Part shown: positions 8,989-18,138 of the stretch, in pieces | Numbering within the stretch: the stretch's first letter is position 1 | How the letters are laid out: each line of letters opens with the position of its first letter | Source of the DNA: JACDAE01 sp963717195 | GTDB taxonomy: Bacteria; Chloroflexota; Ktedonobacteria; Ktedonobacterales; Ktedonobacteraceae | Direction: 5' to 3' | DNA: 64,000 bases | Assembly (NCBI GenBank): GCA_963717195.1 | Contig: CAVQVR010000001.1 | Span: 62,001 to 126,000 of the forward strand | The notes under the pieces: model-generated | What the model saw: the letters and a program-made list of their open reading frames with translations, nothing else | Database searches by the model: none | Told to the model about the DNA's origin: nothing | Translations under genes and position numbers: made by a program

Positions 8989-9891
8989 ATGAACATACAC
9001 AAATTGCCGTCAAAGTTACTTAAATTCTCTTTATGGATGTGCAAGATGATTACAAAACTATTAGCCTTGCTCATTGGAAGCGAGGTGTTCAAATACAAAC
9101 GCGCTCAGGCACGAACACAGAAACTTGCCCGCCAGGAGGCGCAACGACGCATGAATGAATTTGTGAGCGCAGCCAGCCATGAACTCAAAACGCCGCTGAC
9201 CAGTATTAAAGGCAATATCCAGCTTATGGGACGTAGACTCAAGTCCAGTGTGGATGTCGATACCATTGACGCGGGGAAAACACAACAATTGCTTAGCGAG
9301 GCTCGCGAACTGCTGGATCGCACCGATCAGCAAGTTGGCCGTCTCACACACCTGGTCAATAGCTTGCTTGAGACATCACGTATCGGAGCAAATACGATGG
9401 ATCTGCTCTTTGAAGTCTGTGACCTTAATGAACTTCTGCACGAAGCGACTCGCAGTCCGCATTATATCTTGCCAAAGCGCACAGTACATATTAATATTCC
9501 TGAAGATAAAAACGTCATTGTTATGGCTGACAGCAGCCGCATCAAACAGGTCATCTTTCACTATCTCTCGAATGCACACAAATATTCAGCAATTGATCGT
9601 CCTGTCAGGGTCCACCTACGCGAAGAGGGATCAATGGCCTATATCTCGGTGAGTGACGAAGGGCCAGGAATTCCTGCCTCTGAGCACAGGCACGTATGGG
9701 AACGCTTCTACCGTGTTCCTGGTATTGAAGTACTCAACAGCAGCGAAGTGGGATTAGGGTTGGGCTTGCACATCACCCGCACGATTGTTGAACAACACCA
9801 TGGCCAGGTAGGATTACAAAGTATTCCGGGAAGAGGAACCACATTCTGGTTCACCCTGCCCTTGATGCAAGAAAATTTGCACAAATTCTAA
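8989..9891 (+). CDS. Histidine kinase without sensor domain
   Basis: 300 residues. A short hydrophobic N-terminus (about residues 10-30) precedes the HisKA domain with H-box SHELKTPL and the HATPase domain with N-box NAHKYS, DEGPGIP and GLGLGLHIT. There is no PAS, HAMP or other sensor part, and no response-regulator gene is next to it, so its partner is unknown. The ATPase end (FYRVPGIEV ... IVEQHHG) closely resembles the kinase at 23511-24719, suggesting recent common descent. It converges with the GH20 gene. Confidence 0.9.
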   Translation: MNIHKLPSKLLKFSLWMCKMITKLLALLIGSEVFKYKRAQARTQKLARQEAQRRMNEFVSAASHELKTPLTSIKGNIQLMGRRLKSSVDVDTIDAGKTQQLLSEARELLDRTDQQVGRLTHLVNSLLETSRIGANTMDLLFEVCDLNELLHEATRSPHYILPKRTVHINIPEDKNVIVMADSSRIKQVIFHYLSNAHKYSAIDRPVRVHLREEGSMAYISVSDEGPGIPASEHRHVWERFYRVPGIEVLNSSEVGLGLGLHITRTIVEQHHGQVGLQSIPGRGTTFWFTLPLMQENLHKF

Positions 9892-9915
9892 CTCTCTGCA
9901 TCCCTTATCGCAACC

Positions 9916-11454
9916 CTATGATACATATATTCCTGGTGCATCTCCGATCTGGCCGGCGAGCTGCTCGAATTGATCAAAGGTGAGGTTCTGCCCCGAGCCG
10001 CTCCATACTTTTTCGCCTATCGTCTGTGCAGCGGGCCTGACTCTGTCAAATACCTCTGCGGAGGTGACAGCACCTCCAAGCTTATCATTCCATTCCGCGA
10101 ACATTGCTCCCAGCACATGAGGGTCGTTCGCCTGTAGATTTATTTGGGGATCGGCAAGATCGAAGATATACGGTTCCCATTGCTCATACAGGAGCCGCGT
10201 ATTCAGATAATCCTGGTAATAACCAGCCTTTGGCACAATGTAAAGCAGCTTATCATTTGAATTGATAATGCTAAAGCCCTGTTTCACCATCTCTACAGGA
10301 TTAGCCCAGGTATTATTCCACACATTCATTACGACATCGGTATTTACCTTGATAGGGCTTTTCATCTTACTCAGGCTGCCCCATATACGTACTGTTCTCC
10401 CTTGACGCCTCATATACTCATCATACGTGTTAATGTACTGTCTATATCGACTGGCATCGCTCTGCTGATATTCGTCAGCCCCTATCCCTACCTGCCGCGT
10501 ATCAAACCAGGGCAGAAATTCATTCCAGATAGCATCCATAAACGTATAAGTCTGGGGATTACTCAGATCGAGAAACTCTTTGGAAGCCTGCTTACTCGCA
10601 AGTACTGGGCGATATTGGGTGAAAGCCAGAGCATGGGCCGGAGTATCGATCTCTGGTGTAATGGTAACCGCATAGCGCTTCGCAACATCTTGCAATTCGC
10701 GCATATCCTGCCAGCTATAAGAGCCATCTTTGGCCGCCAATCCCTTAAAACGATCACTATTGAGACGGAACGCAGCATATTTGTGCATCCAATCCGGACT
10801 GTCACCACCGCCGATCTCATTGTCATTCAAGTGCAGTTGGAAGTCGTTCATTTTGTACCATGACAGAAGTTTTACATAATTTTCCAGGTCGGTCAGAGAG
10901 AAAAACTTGCGCCCGACATCAAGCATAAAGCCGCGCTCTTTATATTGCGGGTAATCTCTCGCTATTCCTTTGACTATATGACTACGTGCAGGATCCTGGA
11001 GCAGAATTTGCAATGCAGTACGCGTCCCATAGAAAATTCCTTGTGTTGTGTGCGCTCGAAGCGTCACTCCATCTCCAACATCGAAGAGGTAACCTTCATC
11101 GCCAATACGTGCATCAGTTGTATTAAGAGTGAGAAAAAAATCACCGCTATGAAATACTTTCGTATTGATGACAGGAAGGGTCTGCCCTGTGACCAGGAAC
11201 AAATCACTGCGGAAGACATGGGTCGTATCTTGCAATAGTGATGCATATGCTGGATCAACGTCGATACGCGAATGCGCTGTAAGCGTAAATGAGCCAGTGC
11301 TTCCCTGCCATTCACGAAGACTGGGTATCACTCCTGGTTTCCCATTCACCAGCACACTGGCGACTCCACTCAAATGCAATAGAATAAAAAATGCGCCGAA
11401 AATCACTGAACTAGATAAAATAAGTGTATACAACGTGAAAACGCGTTTCCTCAA
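9916..11454 (-). CDS. Glycoside hydrolase family 20 (beta-N-acetylhexosaminidase-like)
   Basis: 512 residues with an N-terminal hydrophobic segment (about residues 8-30) that is a signal peptide or anchor. Next comes the GH20b-type domain, then the catalytic barrel beginning near residue 165 (GFMLDVGRKFF, WYKMNDFQLHLND, ITPEIDTPAHA). The Asp-Glu catalytic pair is in GIGADEYQ, where many relatives have GGDE. It would remove terminal GlcNAc/GalNAc from chitin fragments or glycans outside the cell. The start is TTG with GGGAG upstream. It stands alone, convergent with the preceding kinase. Confidence 0.85.
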   Translation of the reverse strand: MRKRVFTLYTLILSSSVIFGAFFILLHLSGVASVLVNGKPGVIPSLREWQGSTGSFTLTAHSRIDVDPAYASLLQDTTHVFRSDLFLVTGQTLPVINTKVFHSGDFFLTLNTTDARIGDEGYLFDVGDGVTLRAHTTQGIFYGTRTALQILLQDPARSHIVKGIARDYPQYKERGFMLDVGRKFFSLTDLENYVKLLSWYKMNDFQLHLNDNEIGGGDSPDWMHKYAAFRLNSDRFKGLAAKDGSYSWQDMRELQDVAKRYAVTITPEIDTPAHALAFTQYRPVLASKQASKEFLDLSNPQTYTFMDAIWNEFLPWFDTRQVGIGADEYQQSDASRYRQYINTYDEYMRRQGRTVRIWGSLSKMKSPIKVNTDVVMNVWNNTWANPVEMVKQGFSIINSNDKLLYIVPKAGYYQDYLNTRLLYEQWEPYIFDLADPQINLQANDPHVLGAMFAEWNDKLGGAVTSAEVFDRVRPAAQTIGEKVWSGSGQNLTFDQFEQLAGQIGDAPGIYVS

Positions 11455-11831
11455 ATAGAACTCCCTCTTTAAAATACCGCGAGTTCGCAGTCTTTCAAGC
11501 TGAGATAGAATGCTTTTGTTTCAAATCAACGAACCCAATCGTATTTTCGCAGCTTTTCTTCCCTTTACGCAACCGAAATGGGACTTTGGGCCGCCATTCT
11601 TGCGGGGGAGCCAGGATAGGTGCGGGTGGTATATCTAATAGCTAGAAAATAATCTCTTCCATAAATACTTACTATACGCAAGATTGGCAAAAGATAAGCT
11701 AAAATGAAAACGGTTTTTGTAGTTTAGCGCCTGTTTGTTGTATTTCTTGTGTTTCTGTTGTACGCTATAACTCTGTAGAAAGTATGCAAGATGACTAGTA
11801 TGGCGGTTGAATTGATTGCAAGAAGGGAGTT
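11455..11831. other. Divergent intergenic region (377 bp)
   Basis: Lies between the GH20 start and a small plus-strand gene. It is AT-rich near 11640-11780. No gene or convincing operator could be seen. Confidence 0.5.
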
Positions 11832-12092
11832 TTGCGCACAGTGAAGTTCGCATTATTTGAGGTAGGAAGTCGCATACGTGTGACCAGTTATTGTCCTTTT
11901 CGGGGTCTCACCGGAACAGTACGAACCGTTGATGTCATTCCTCATAGTGGTCAGCCTTATGGCATAGGACCCGATTGCTTCTACCTGATTGATTTAGAAG
12001 GAGCATTCATCAAGGAACCTGTATGGTTTGAAAATGAGGAGGTTGAGTCTGTCTCCCTCCATGAGCGTGACATGATCCCAGCGCATAACTAA
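11832..12092 (+). CDS. Small conserved-looking protein with KOW/SH3-like segment
   Basis: 86 residues with no signal peptide. The segment VGSRIRVTSYCPFRGLTGTVRTVD resembles a small SH3/KOW-type beta barrel (GLTGTV); this is a resemblance only. The start is uncertain: TTG at 11832 is only 2-3 bases from AGGGAG, while GTG at 11841 lies 11 bases from it. A clear hairpin terminator follows the stop. Confidence 0.6.
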   Translation: MRTVKFALFEVGSRIRVTSYCPFRGLTGTVRTVDVIPHSGQPYGIGPDCFYLIDLEGAFIKEPVWFENEEVESVSLHERDMIPAHN

Positions 12093-12101
12093 AAATTGGC
12101 C

Positions 12102-12128
12102 CAGGGAGTATCAAGTTGATACTCCCTG
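12102..12128 (+). terminator. Rho-independent-type hairpin
   Basis: Perfect 13-bp arms (CAGGGAGTATCAA and complement) around a single central base, followed by GTTCTTTTTC. It lies 9 bases after the small gene's stop and can also serve the opposing gene. Confidence 0.8.
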
Positions 12129-12155
12129 AAGTTCTTTTTCAGCACCGGCAAGCCA

Positions 12156-12644
12156 CTACCAGGATAAATACACAGTCTCCTCACGTTTAAAGTCATAGAG
12201 CGCAACGATCTTGCGTTGTGCATTCTGACTCAGAAAAATTGCCTCACGCCTGGCATCTTCCAGACAAGAATAGATAGCCGTAATATCAAGATAACAATTT
12301 CCTGTACTGGGATTAATCCAGGTCCCCAGCCAGCAATCAGGTTCCCTTAAATAGGCTTCATTCATAGAAATAAATGCTGTTATCTGTTGGGGTAGATCAG
12401 CACCAGGTGGAAGAATGACCGTCTTATCAGGATATTTGGGGAGACCCCATGCCTCGGTTGAAGAAAAAAACTGTCCCGTGTCGATCTTCGAAGTCACACC
12501 ACCTCGCTCTATCGTCGCAATACATACATCCAGCACATACTTCCCGAAATGCATTCCCTCCGGATACAAATGAGAGGAGGCTACATTTTCATACTCTGTA
12601 GCCTCCTCCGGCGACCAGATCGATGGCATAGCAAACTGCGTCAT
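12156..12644 (-). CDS. Hypothetical protein (162 residues)
   Basis: No family is recognised. GGGAGGGAG sits at good spacing before the ATG. The protein is acidic and soluble-looking, with many aromatic residues (WLGTWINPSTGNCYLD, YDFKREETVYLSW) and a mixed alpha/beta pattern. It converges with the small KOW-like gene and shares its terminator. Confidence 0.7.
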   Translation of the reverse strand: MTQFAMPSIWSPEEATEYENVASSHLYPEGMHFGKYVLDVCIATIERGGVTSKIDTGQFFSSTEAWGLPKYPDKTVILPPGADLPQQITAFISMNEAYLREPDCWLGTWINPSTGNCYLDITAIYSCLEDARREAIFLSQNAQRKIVALYDFKREETVYLSW

Positions 12645-13066
12645 CGAAACTCCCTCCCAAGATTCATCAAAATAGTTATGAGCACATTTCCTATCACGTT
12701 TAGAAGAGCCGCCTATTTACAGCAACTGGCCTCCGTTTTCATGCCTGAATTAATTATAACGACATCTGAAGAATATCAAAGAGACGCTCTGTGGATATCA
12801 CATTCTTCTCTTCCATCGTCTCCACCTGCTGTTCAGCCTGACTATGTGGAAACCAGAGCCAGAACGAACAGCAAGGTATACACTTAGAACAGACGCTGAG
12901 AGAAGGCGAACAGGGGAAATATCCTGGCTCAAAAGCGCAAGAAATACGTGAGAAAAGCAAGGGCACCTGTTAAAATGAATATACAACCATCCCAGGAGCA
13001 ATCAGTTATGCTGTATAATAGGAATACCACTCTTCCATTTACCAGAAATGAATATGACGGCACTTA
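12645..13066. other. Divergent intergenic region (422 bp)
   Basis: Holds the promoters of the 162-residue protein and of the large kinase. A TATAAT hexamer at 13014-13019 is a possible -10 box for the kinase gene, but no matching -35 box was found. Open frames here lack codon character and ribosome binding sites. Confidence 0.5.
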
Positions 13067-15901
13067 ATGAAACAAACCCGTAAGAGAGAACCAATCGTCA
13101 GATCGAACTGGTATGGGTGGATTAAAACGTATACCAGTCGGGTAACTAGAAAAACAACAGCTATGGAGCCAGGACAGGCCGCACAACTTGAACATATCCT
13201 CAGGCATGTATCAGTTGGGGTAGCAATTCTCAACTCTACCAGCCTGCATATTCGCTTTGCCAATCCCTATATCCTTGCCTTTCTTGATGAACCCTGGTGC
13301 TATCAAAATGTCGTGGGTTTGCGTATTGATGAAGTCTTACCAGCTCAAATATGTGACATCGCACTCCCATTATTACGCCAGGTGAGTGAAAGTGGCCAGT
13401 CCGTTCATTTTGCGGAAGTTCCTTATGAAGGTAGCCTTGAAACGCGCGGACGAACCTATTGGCAGATCTCCATCGAACCTTCAACTTCCCCTCAGAGTGA
13501 AATATTGGAGGCGACGGATGATCAACACACTGACCTGCTTGTGGTTGCTGAAGATGTGACCGATAAAGTACGATCACGCTTGCACTTACAGGCTATTCAT
13601 TCTATTACATCAGCCATTGCAGGCCCTTCAGCCTTACATCACGTCCTGGATCGCATACTACAGGCACTGCAAGATCTGGTGGGTGCAAATCGTTGTGCCG
13701 TTCTGCTGATCGATCCCCCAGCAGGAAGTAGCGAGACGCAGGATATAGGATTTGAGGATGCAGTACGCACGGTACCAGAGACGCGCAGGGTAACTATCGC
13801 GGCTCAGAAAGGCATTCACATCCACTCCGCCGGGTGGCATCCACTCGTCAACAGGAGAATACTCCTTGGCCAGGTTATGCGCGAGAGGGAGACGCTCATC
13901 TTCACAGATACCAGTACCATCCCAAATATCGATCTTCCCTTTCTCGACGATGATGGCAAGTCACGTCGCCCAGGTTCCGTGCTCTGTGTCCCCATCTTCG
14001 AACCTTACCTGGTCGGTGGCGAAAATGTTCTCATAGAGAACGCACGACCCGCCACAACCAGTGTGCTCGGCACCATCGAAGTCTATCATCGCAGACCGCG
14101 TGGCTTCCCGGTCGAAGAGGTTGAATTACTGCAACGCTTCGCCCAGCAGGCAGGACTGGCAATTCAGAATGCCCGCCTCTTCCGCAGCATTGACCACCTG
14201 GCACGTACAGCTAACCGCAATGTGCGTCAGAAAGAAAACGTGATGCAAGCCATCCCTGATGCCGTCGTGATTCTCGATCCACGCTGGCGCATCGCTGACG
14301 CCAATTCCGCCGCTCGTAAACTCTTCGGCTGGACAAGCCCACTCATCGGCCTCACGATCAAACAGGCTCTGGCACGCAGTAAGGCCCTCTTTCCCCCAGA
14401 ACTGGCCGGAATTCCCAACCTTGCAGAGGAACTCGAACGCCGTGCCCTGACCGAACAAGTCGATGAAGTCAAGATCGTGGGCTCTGACGATCAACATTAC
14501 ACCATGCGCTGCTCCTACACCCCCATTCAAGATGAGGAAGGCGACCTCTTCGCCTTTATCATCATCTTCCATGATGTGACCGGCCAGGCAGAGGCACGCG
14601 AACGCATCGAAGCCGAAGTCATAGCACGCACAAAAGAACTGAAACAGCGCAATGAAGCACTCAATGAAGCCAGAGCTGAGCAAGAATTGCTACTAGAGCG
14701 CCTTCCTTCAGGAGTCATCCTGGTTTCGGCACCTGATAACACTATCAGCGTTATTAACAACCGGGCAGTACAAATTTTACAGAGCATGGGCCTGCCACTT
14801 GAACCTTCTCACGATCCTGATATGGCAGCACGGCGGATCATTGGTCTGCATTATGAACCCTTACTGCGCCAGTTGACCGTCTACGGCACCTCTGGTGCAC
14901 AGACTCCATTTGAGGAACAACCTCTGTATCGTGCACTCCATTTCGGAGAGGCAAGCGAAGCAGAATTGCACGGCACCAAAACTGATGGTCGCCCAATCTA
15001 CCTGCTGGTGAATTCAGCTCCATTGCGTTCCCCGGATGGTGCTATTGCCAGTGCGATCCTGGTCCTGCATGAGATCAGTAGAATGAAGGCGCTCGAACAT
15101 GCACGCGAAGATTTCTTTACCACAATGGCGCATGAACTGAAAACGCCCTTAGCAAATATCCGAGCCCATTTGACCGCACTACTCTCTGACGATCTACAAT
15201 GGTCCGGTGAAGCAAAACACGACATGTTAGAGACCGCTGATGAACAGGTCGAACGCCTGGTGGGGATGGTCAACAGCTTTCTTGATGCGTCGCGCGTTGA
15301 GGCAGGAGCCCTACGACTCGAATTTGAAGCTATTCTTTTACCAGAGCTTCTGGAAGATCTGCAAGACCGCCTGGAAGCGCTAATTACCTCGTCAGGACGA
15401 TACCTGCACATTACAATGCCAGAACAATGGCCCGCAATACGGGGCGACTACGAATTGATTCTCAGCGTGCTTACGAATCTGCTCAGCAACGCCTTCCGCT
15501 ATGCACCTGAAGGCGATGCTGTCCTGTTAGAAGTGCAACCAGTTAGCAAGAAAGGAAAGGAGAAGGAGGATCTCTCAGCAGTGACATTTAGTGTTAGCGA
15601 CCGCGGACCGGGTATGAGCCAGGAGCAACAAACGGAATTATTCACACGCTTTAGCACATTCGCCGCGATGCGCCGCCCAACAGTCGAACGACCAGGTCAA
15701 CCCGTACCAGAGAGACGGCGCGGAGCAGCTCGCTGGAGCCCGGCTACCGGCCTGGGCCTCTATATCAGTCGTGGCATTATTGAAGCCCACGGCAGTACTC
15801 TGACGCTCAAGAGCAGTCCAGGTCAGGGAGCAACCTTTGCCTTTACATTGCCTGTATTCGTAGGCAAAAAAGAACAAGAGAACGAAGAAATCACGTCATA
15901 A
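13067..15901 (+). CDS. Large PAS/GAF sensor histidine kinase
   Basis: 944 residues, apparently soluble. Domains in order: PAS (about 50-160), GAF (about 175-365), PAS (about 375-500), a short coiled coil, another PAS-like region (about 535-670), HisKA (H-box MAHELKTPL near 690) and HATPase (N-box LLSNAFRYA, SDRGPGMS, GLGLYISRG). The OmpR-type regulator gene starts 38 bases downstream and is almost certainly its partner. No good ribosome binding site precedes the ATG, so an internal start (for example MEPGQAAQL near residue 33) remains possible. The PAS and GAF ligands are unknown. Confidence 0.9.
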   Translation: MKQTRKREPIVRSNWYGWIKTYTSRVTRKTTAMEPGQAAQLEHILRHVSVGVAILNSTSLHIRFANPYILAFLDEPWCYQNVVGLRIDEVLPAQICDIALPLLRQVSESGQSVHFAEVPYEGSLETRGRTYWQISIEPSTSPQSEILEATDDQHTDLLVVAEDVTDKVRSRLHLQAIHSITSAIAGPSALHHVLDRILQALQDLVGANRCAVLLIDPPAGSSETQDIGFEDAVRTVPETRRVTIAAQKGIHIHSAGWHPLVNRRILLGQVMRERETLIFTDTSTIPNIDLPFLDDDGKSRRPGSVLCVPIFEPYLVGGENVLIENARPATTSVLGTIEVYHRRPRGFPVEEVELLQRFAQQAGLAIQNARLFRSIDHLARTANRNVRQKENVMQAIPDAVVILDPRWRIADANSAARKLFGWTSPLIGLTIKQALARSKALFPPELAGIPNLAEELERRALTEQVDEVKIVGSDDQHYTMRCSYTPIQDEEGDLFAFIIIFHDVTGQAEARERIEAEVIARTKELKQRNEALNEARAEQELLLERLPSGVILVSAPDNTISVINNRAVQILQSMGLPLEPSHDPDMAARRIIGLHYEPLLRQLTVYGTSGAQTPFEEQPLYRALHFGEASEAELHGTKTDGRPIYLLVNSAPLRSPDGAIASAILVLHEISRMKALEHAREDFFTTMAHELKTPLANIRAHLTALLSDDLQWSGEAKHDMLETADEQVERLVGMVNSFLDASRVEAGALRLEFEAILLPELLEDLQDRLEALITSSGRYLHITMPEQWPAIRGDYELILSVLTNLLSNAFRYAPEGDAVLLEVQPVSKKGKEKEDLSAVTFSVSDRGPGMSQEQQTELFTRFSTFAAMRRPTVERPGQPVPERRRGAARWSPATGLGLYISRGIIEAHGSTLTLKSSPGQGATFAFTLPVFVGKKEQENEEITS

Positions 15902-15919
15902 ATAAATCACGTCATAAAT
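15888..15919. repeat. 16-bp tandem duplication across a stop codon
   Basis: Two adjacent copies of AAATCACGTCATAAAT. The first contains the kinase's stop codon and the second lies in the 38-bp gap before the response regulator, so the duplication lengthened the spacer between coupled genes. Confidence 0.85.
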
Positions 15920-15939
15920 AAACTGAAGGATGCAAGACA

Positions 15940-16695
15940 ATGTCTACGGCAGCAGAGAAAAAGGTTCGAATTCTTTGTGTTGAAGATGACCCCCAGATGC
16001 GTACATTTTTGCTCGCACAATTGAAAGCCCGTGGCTTCAACACCCAGGCTGTACGAGATGGAGCTCAGGCTATCGATCTGGCAGCGATCTTCCAACCCCA
16101 ACTTGTCTTGCTTGACCTCTCCCTTCCTTCGCTCGATGGCTTATCGTTTCTGCGCCGCTTACGCGAGTGGAGCGGAGCGCCAGTCATTATACTGTCGGCC
16201 CATGACGAGGAACCAGTCAAAATTCGCGCCCTGGACCTGGGTGCCGATGACTACCTCACCAAACCATTCAGCCTGAATGAACTGCTGGCACGAGTACGCG
16301 TAGCGCTGCGTCGTGCCGAAGAGACGGCGCGGCTTCGCAGTAGCGCTACTGGCAATGAAGGCCAGCGTCCAAGCTATCATTGTGGAGGAGAAAACGGTTT
16401 ACAGGTCGATTTTGCGCACCGCAGTGTACGCTCTAACCGGCAGGAAGTTCATCTCACACCAACCGAATATGACCTCTTATGTGAGCTTGCACACAACCCT
16501 GGCAAAGTACTGACGCACCGCGAACTGCTGCAACGTGTCTGGGGGCCAGACTATAGCGGCGAAAATACGTATCTCCGTACCTTCGTGCGCCACCTGAGAC
16601 GCAAGCTCGAACCTGATCCATCGCAACCGCGTTTCCTGCTCAACGAATTGGGCGTAGGCTACTTTGTTCCACCCCCTGATCCGGACGATCTTTAG
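15940..16695 (+). CDS. OmpR/KdpE-type response regulator
   Basis: 251 residues: an N-terminal receiver domain (acidic pair EDD, phospho-acceptor Asp in LLDLSLP, Lys in LTKPFS) and a C-terminal winged-helix DNA-binding domain (TPTEYDLLCEL, GENTYLRTFVRHLRRKLE). AAGGA precedes the ATG. It is directly downstream of the large PAS/GAF kinase, whose phosphoryl group it should accept. Targets are unknown. Confidence 0.93.
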   Translation: MSTAAEKKVRILCVEDDPQMRTFLLAQLKARGFNTQAVRDGAQAIDLAAIFQPQLVLLDLSLPSLDGLSFLRRLREWSGAPVIILSAHDEEPVKIRALDLGADDYLTKPFSLNELLARVRVALRRAEETARLRSSATGNEGQRPSYHCGGENGLQVDFAHRSVRSNRQEVHLTPTEYDLLCELAHNPGKVLTHRELLQRVWGPDYSGENTYLRTFVRHLRRKLEPDPSQPRFLLNELGVGYFVPPPDPDDL

Positions 16696-16863
16696 ACCAT
16701 TCCTGGCTACATTCCTTGAGAAGTGCAGAAGTTCACACCGTTTTCACACAAGAGAAAAGATATTCACGGGATTATCACCAGAAATTGTGTATGCTTTCTA
16801 CAAGAGAAACAGGGTATCCTCTCTACATCGTACCGGCGGCGCTGACGCACCGCAGCATAGAGG

Positions 16864-17391
16864 GTGACGCATAGCAGAAGCAGGGTGTCAGTGACATATA
16901 ACAACGACACTGCGAACCAGCCGGTCAACGGCACAATGAGTTTATCAGGCGAGATTGCAACACATGAAGCATATACCAGTGTACAATCCAGCCACAAACC
17001 AGAAGAGGAACCCACTATACATATTTTAGTGGTCGAGGATGACCCTACCCTTGCCAGACTGGAGGCTGGAATCTTAACCGCCCACGGCTATACCGTCGCA
17101 GCTGTTCATAGCGGAGAACTGGCTATCGCCGCTCTTCGCCATTCAATTCCTGATCTTGTAGTGCTTGACCTTGAACTCACCGGTAATGTACAGGGATGGG
17201 ATGTCTTACAGGCTCTAAGAGACTTTGCCTCTATACCGGTACTCCTTACCACGAGTTCAACAACAGCAGTGCGTGCATCCATGCGCCTTCGTGGCGAGAA
17301 TCGCTCTACACTGGATCATTTACCCAAACCCTATCCAATGCAGACCCTTCTCAAGCGAGTAGAGCGCATGTTAACGACAGCACCTCAATAG
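16864..17391 (+). CDS. Receiver-domain protein without output domain
   Basis: The receiver domain covers about residues 52-170 (VVEDDP, Asp in VVLDLEL, Thr in LLTTSST, Lys in LPKPYP). The first 50 residues are hydrophilic and unlike any domain, and the start is uncertain: GTG at 16864, GTG at 16888 or ATG at 16936 are all in frame and none has a strong ribosome binding site. It follows a kinase-regulator pair in the same direction and may act as a phosphate relay or sink for that kinase. Confidence 0.8.
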   Translation: MTHSRSRVSVTYNNDTANQPVNGTMSLSGEIATHEAYTSVQSSHKPEEEPTIHILVVEDDPTLARLEAGILTAHGYTVAAVHSGELAIAALRHSIPDLVVLDLELTGNVQGWDVLQALRDFASIPVLLTTSSTTAVRASMRLRGENRSTLDHLPKPYPMQTLLKRVERMLTTAPQ

Positions 17392-17419
17392 TTGTTAGCG
17401 AACCTGAAAGGAGTTTCAC

Positions 17420-17612
17420 ATGGACCGCAAAGAAGATCGTGAACTTTTACGCAAGGGTGGTTTTGCCGAACACGAAATGAAGCAATTAAGCAAGCTTCGC
17501 AAAGATTATTCTGAGAAAGAGAGACAACTTGCCGCCGCCGATCATCGACGTCTGGAGTTTCGTACGCTGGTTGGTAAACACTGGCAAACTCTCCGAACAG
17601 ATCGCCTCCTGA
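17420..17612 (+). pseudogene. Small helical protein gene with +1 frameshift
   Basis: AAAGGAG precedes the ATG at ideal spacing, and the first 47 codons read as a credible charged, helical protein (MDRKEDRELLRKGGF ... AADHRRLEF). If one C at 17561 is removed, the frame continues as VRWLVNTGKLSEQIAS and stops at 17610-17612, 44 bases before a strong terminator. Without this change the frame runs through the terminator to 18010 with unlikely sequence. About 63 residues are expected for the intact protein. Its function is not recognised. Confidence 0.65.
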
Positions 17613-17655
17613 TATGTTTCCGTACTCAACAGAAATCCTTTCTTAGCAATAGAAA

Positions 17656-17698
17656 ACGATGTACCAGAGGTTATTCCTCAACGGTACATCGTCTTTTT
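17656..17698 (+). terminator. Rho-independent terminator
   Basis: Outer stem ACGATGTACC/GGTACATCGT (17656-17665, 17683-17692) with an inner GAGG/CCTC stem, followed by CTTTTT. Its position supports the corrected end of the frameshifted small gene. Confidence 0.85.
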
Positions 17699-17790
17699 AT
17701 TCTCGCGCCAGAAGGTCCTACCCTTACAGGACTGGAGAGCAGGTTCATCTCTGAACCCACCACTCATACACTATACTTATTAATGTCTAT

Positions 17791-18024
17791 CTATGAAGGC
17801 CATTGCACCTTATTTCGTACAACAAGCCCTTTCAAATCATACCATGTCATTGACTGTATCTCTTGCGGCAGAGGGAGACCTGCTACCGATGCCAGAATAT
17901 CATCAACCAGTGTGGTAGGTGGCTCTATCTGCAATAGTTGGCTGAAGAGTTCATCAATTTCATCTTCCGACGACCCATCATCCTCTATCATATCCGCAAA
18001 AATCATCTGAGTTGAATACTTCAT
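17791..18024 (-). CDS. Small acidic protein downstream of ECF sigma factor
   Basis: 77 residues with GGGAG at good spacing before the ATG. The N-terminal half is strongly acidic (MIEDDGSSEDEIDELF), followed by LVDDILASVAGLPLP. There is no membrane segment and no zinc-finger motif. It lies 114 bases downstream of the sigma-factor gene on the same strand, the place where anti-sigma factors are usually found. That role is inferred from position only. Confidence 0.65.
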   Translation of the reverse strand: MKYSTQMIFADMIEDDGSSEDEIDELFSQLLQIEPPTTLVDDILASVAGLPLPQEIQSMTWYDLKGLVVRNKVQWPS

Positions 18025-18138
18025 ACCTGCTCCCTCTTATGTTATTCATATCGCTCTCCCTTATAGTACGAATAACATAAGAAAGGAGTTTCACTTTCCT
18101 CAGACTTCTTATCTAAATCACATCTTCTGAGAAAAAGC

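Noticed and set aside
12549..12887. 112-codon plus-strand frame
   Set aside because: Overlaps the start of the opposing 162-residue gene and has no ribosome site.
14126..14683. 185-codon minus-strand frame inside the large kinase
   Set aside because: Antisense shadow of the GAF/PAS region with no ribosome site.
17420..18010. Long 196-codon frame starting at the good ribosome site
   Set aside because: It crosses a strong terminator and the opposing small gene; the corrected frame with a stop at 17612 fits better.
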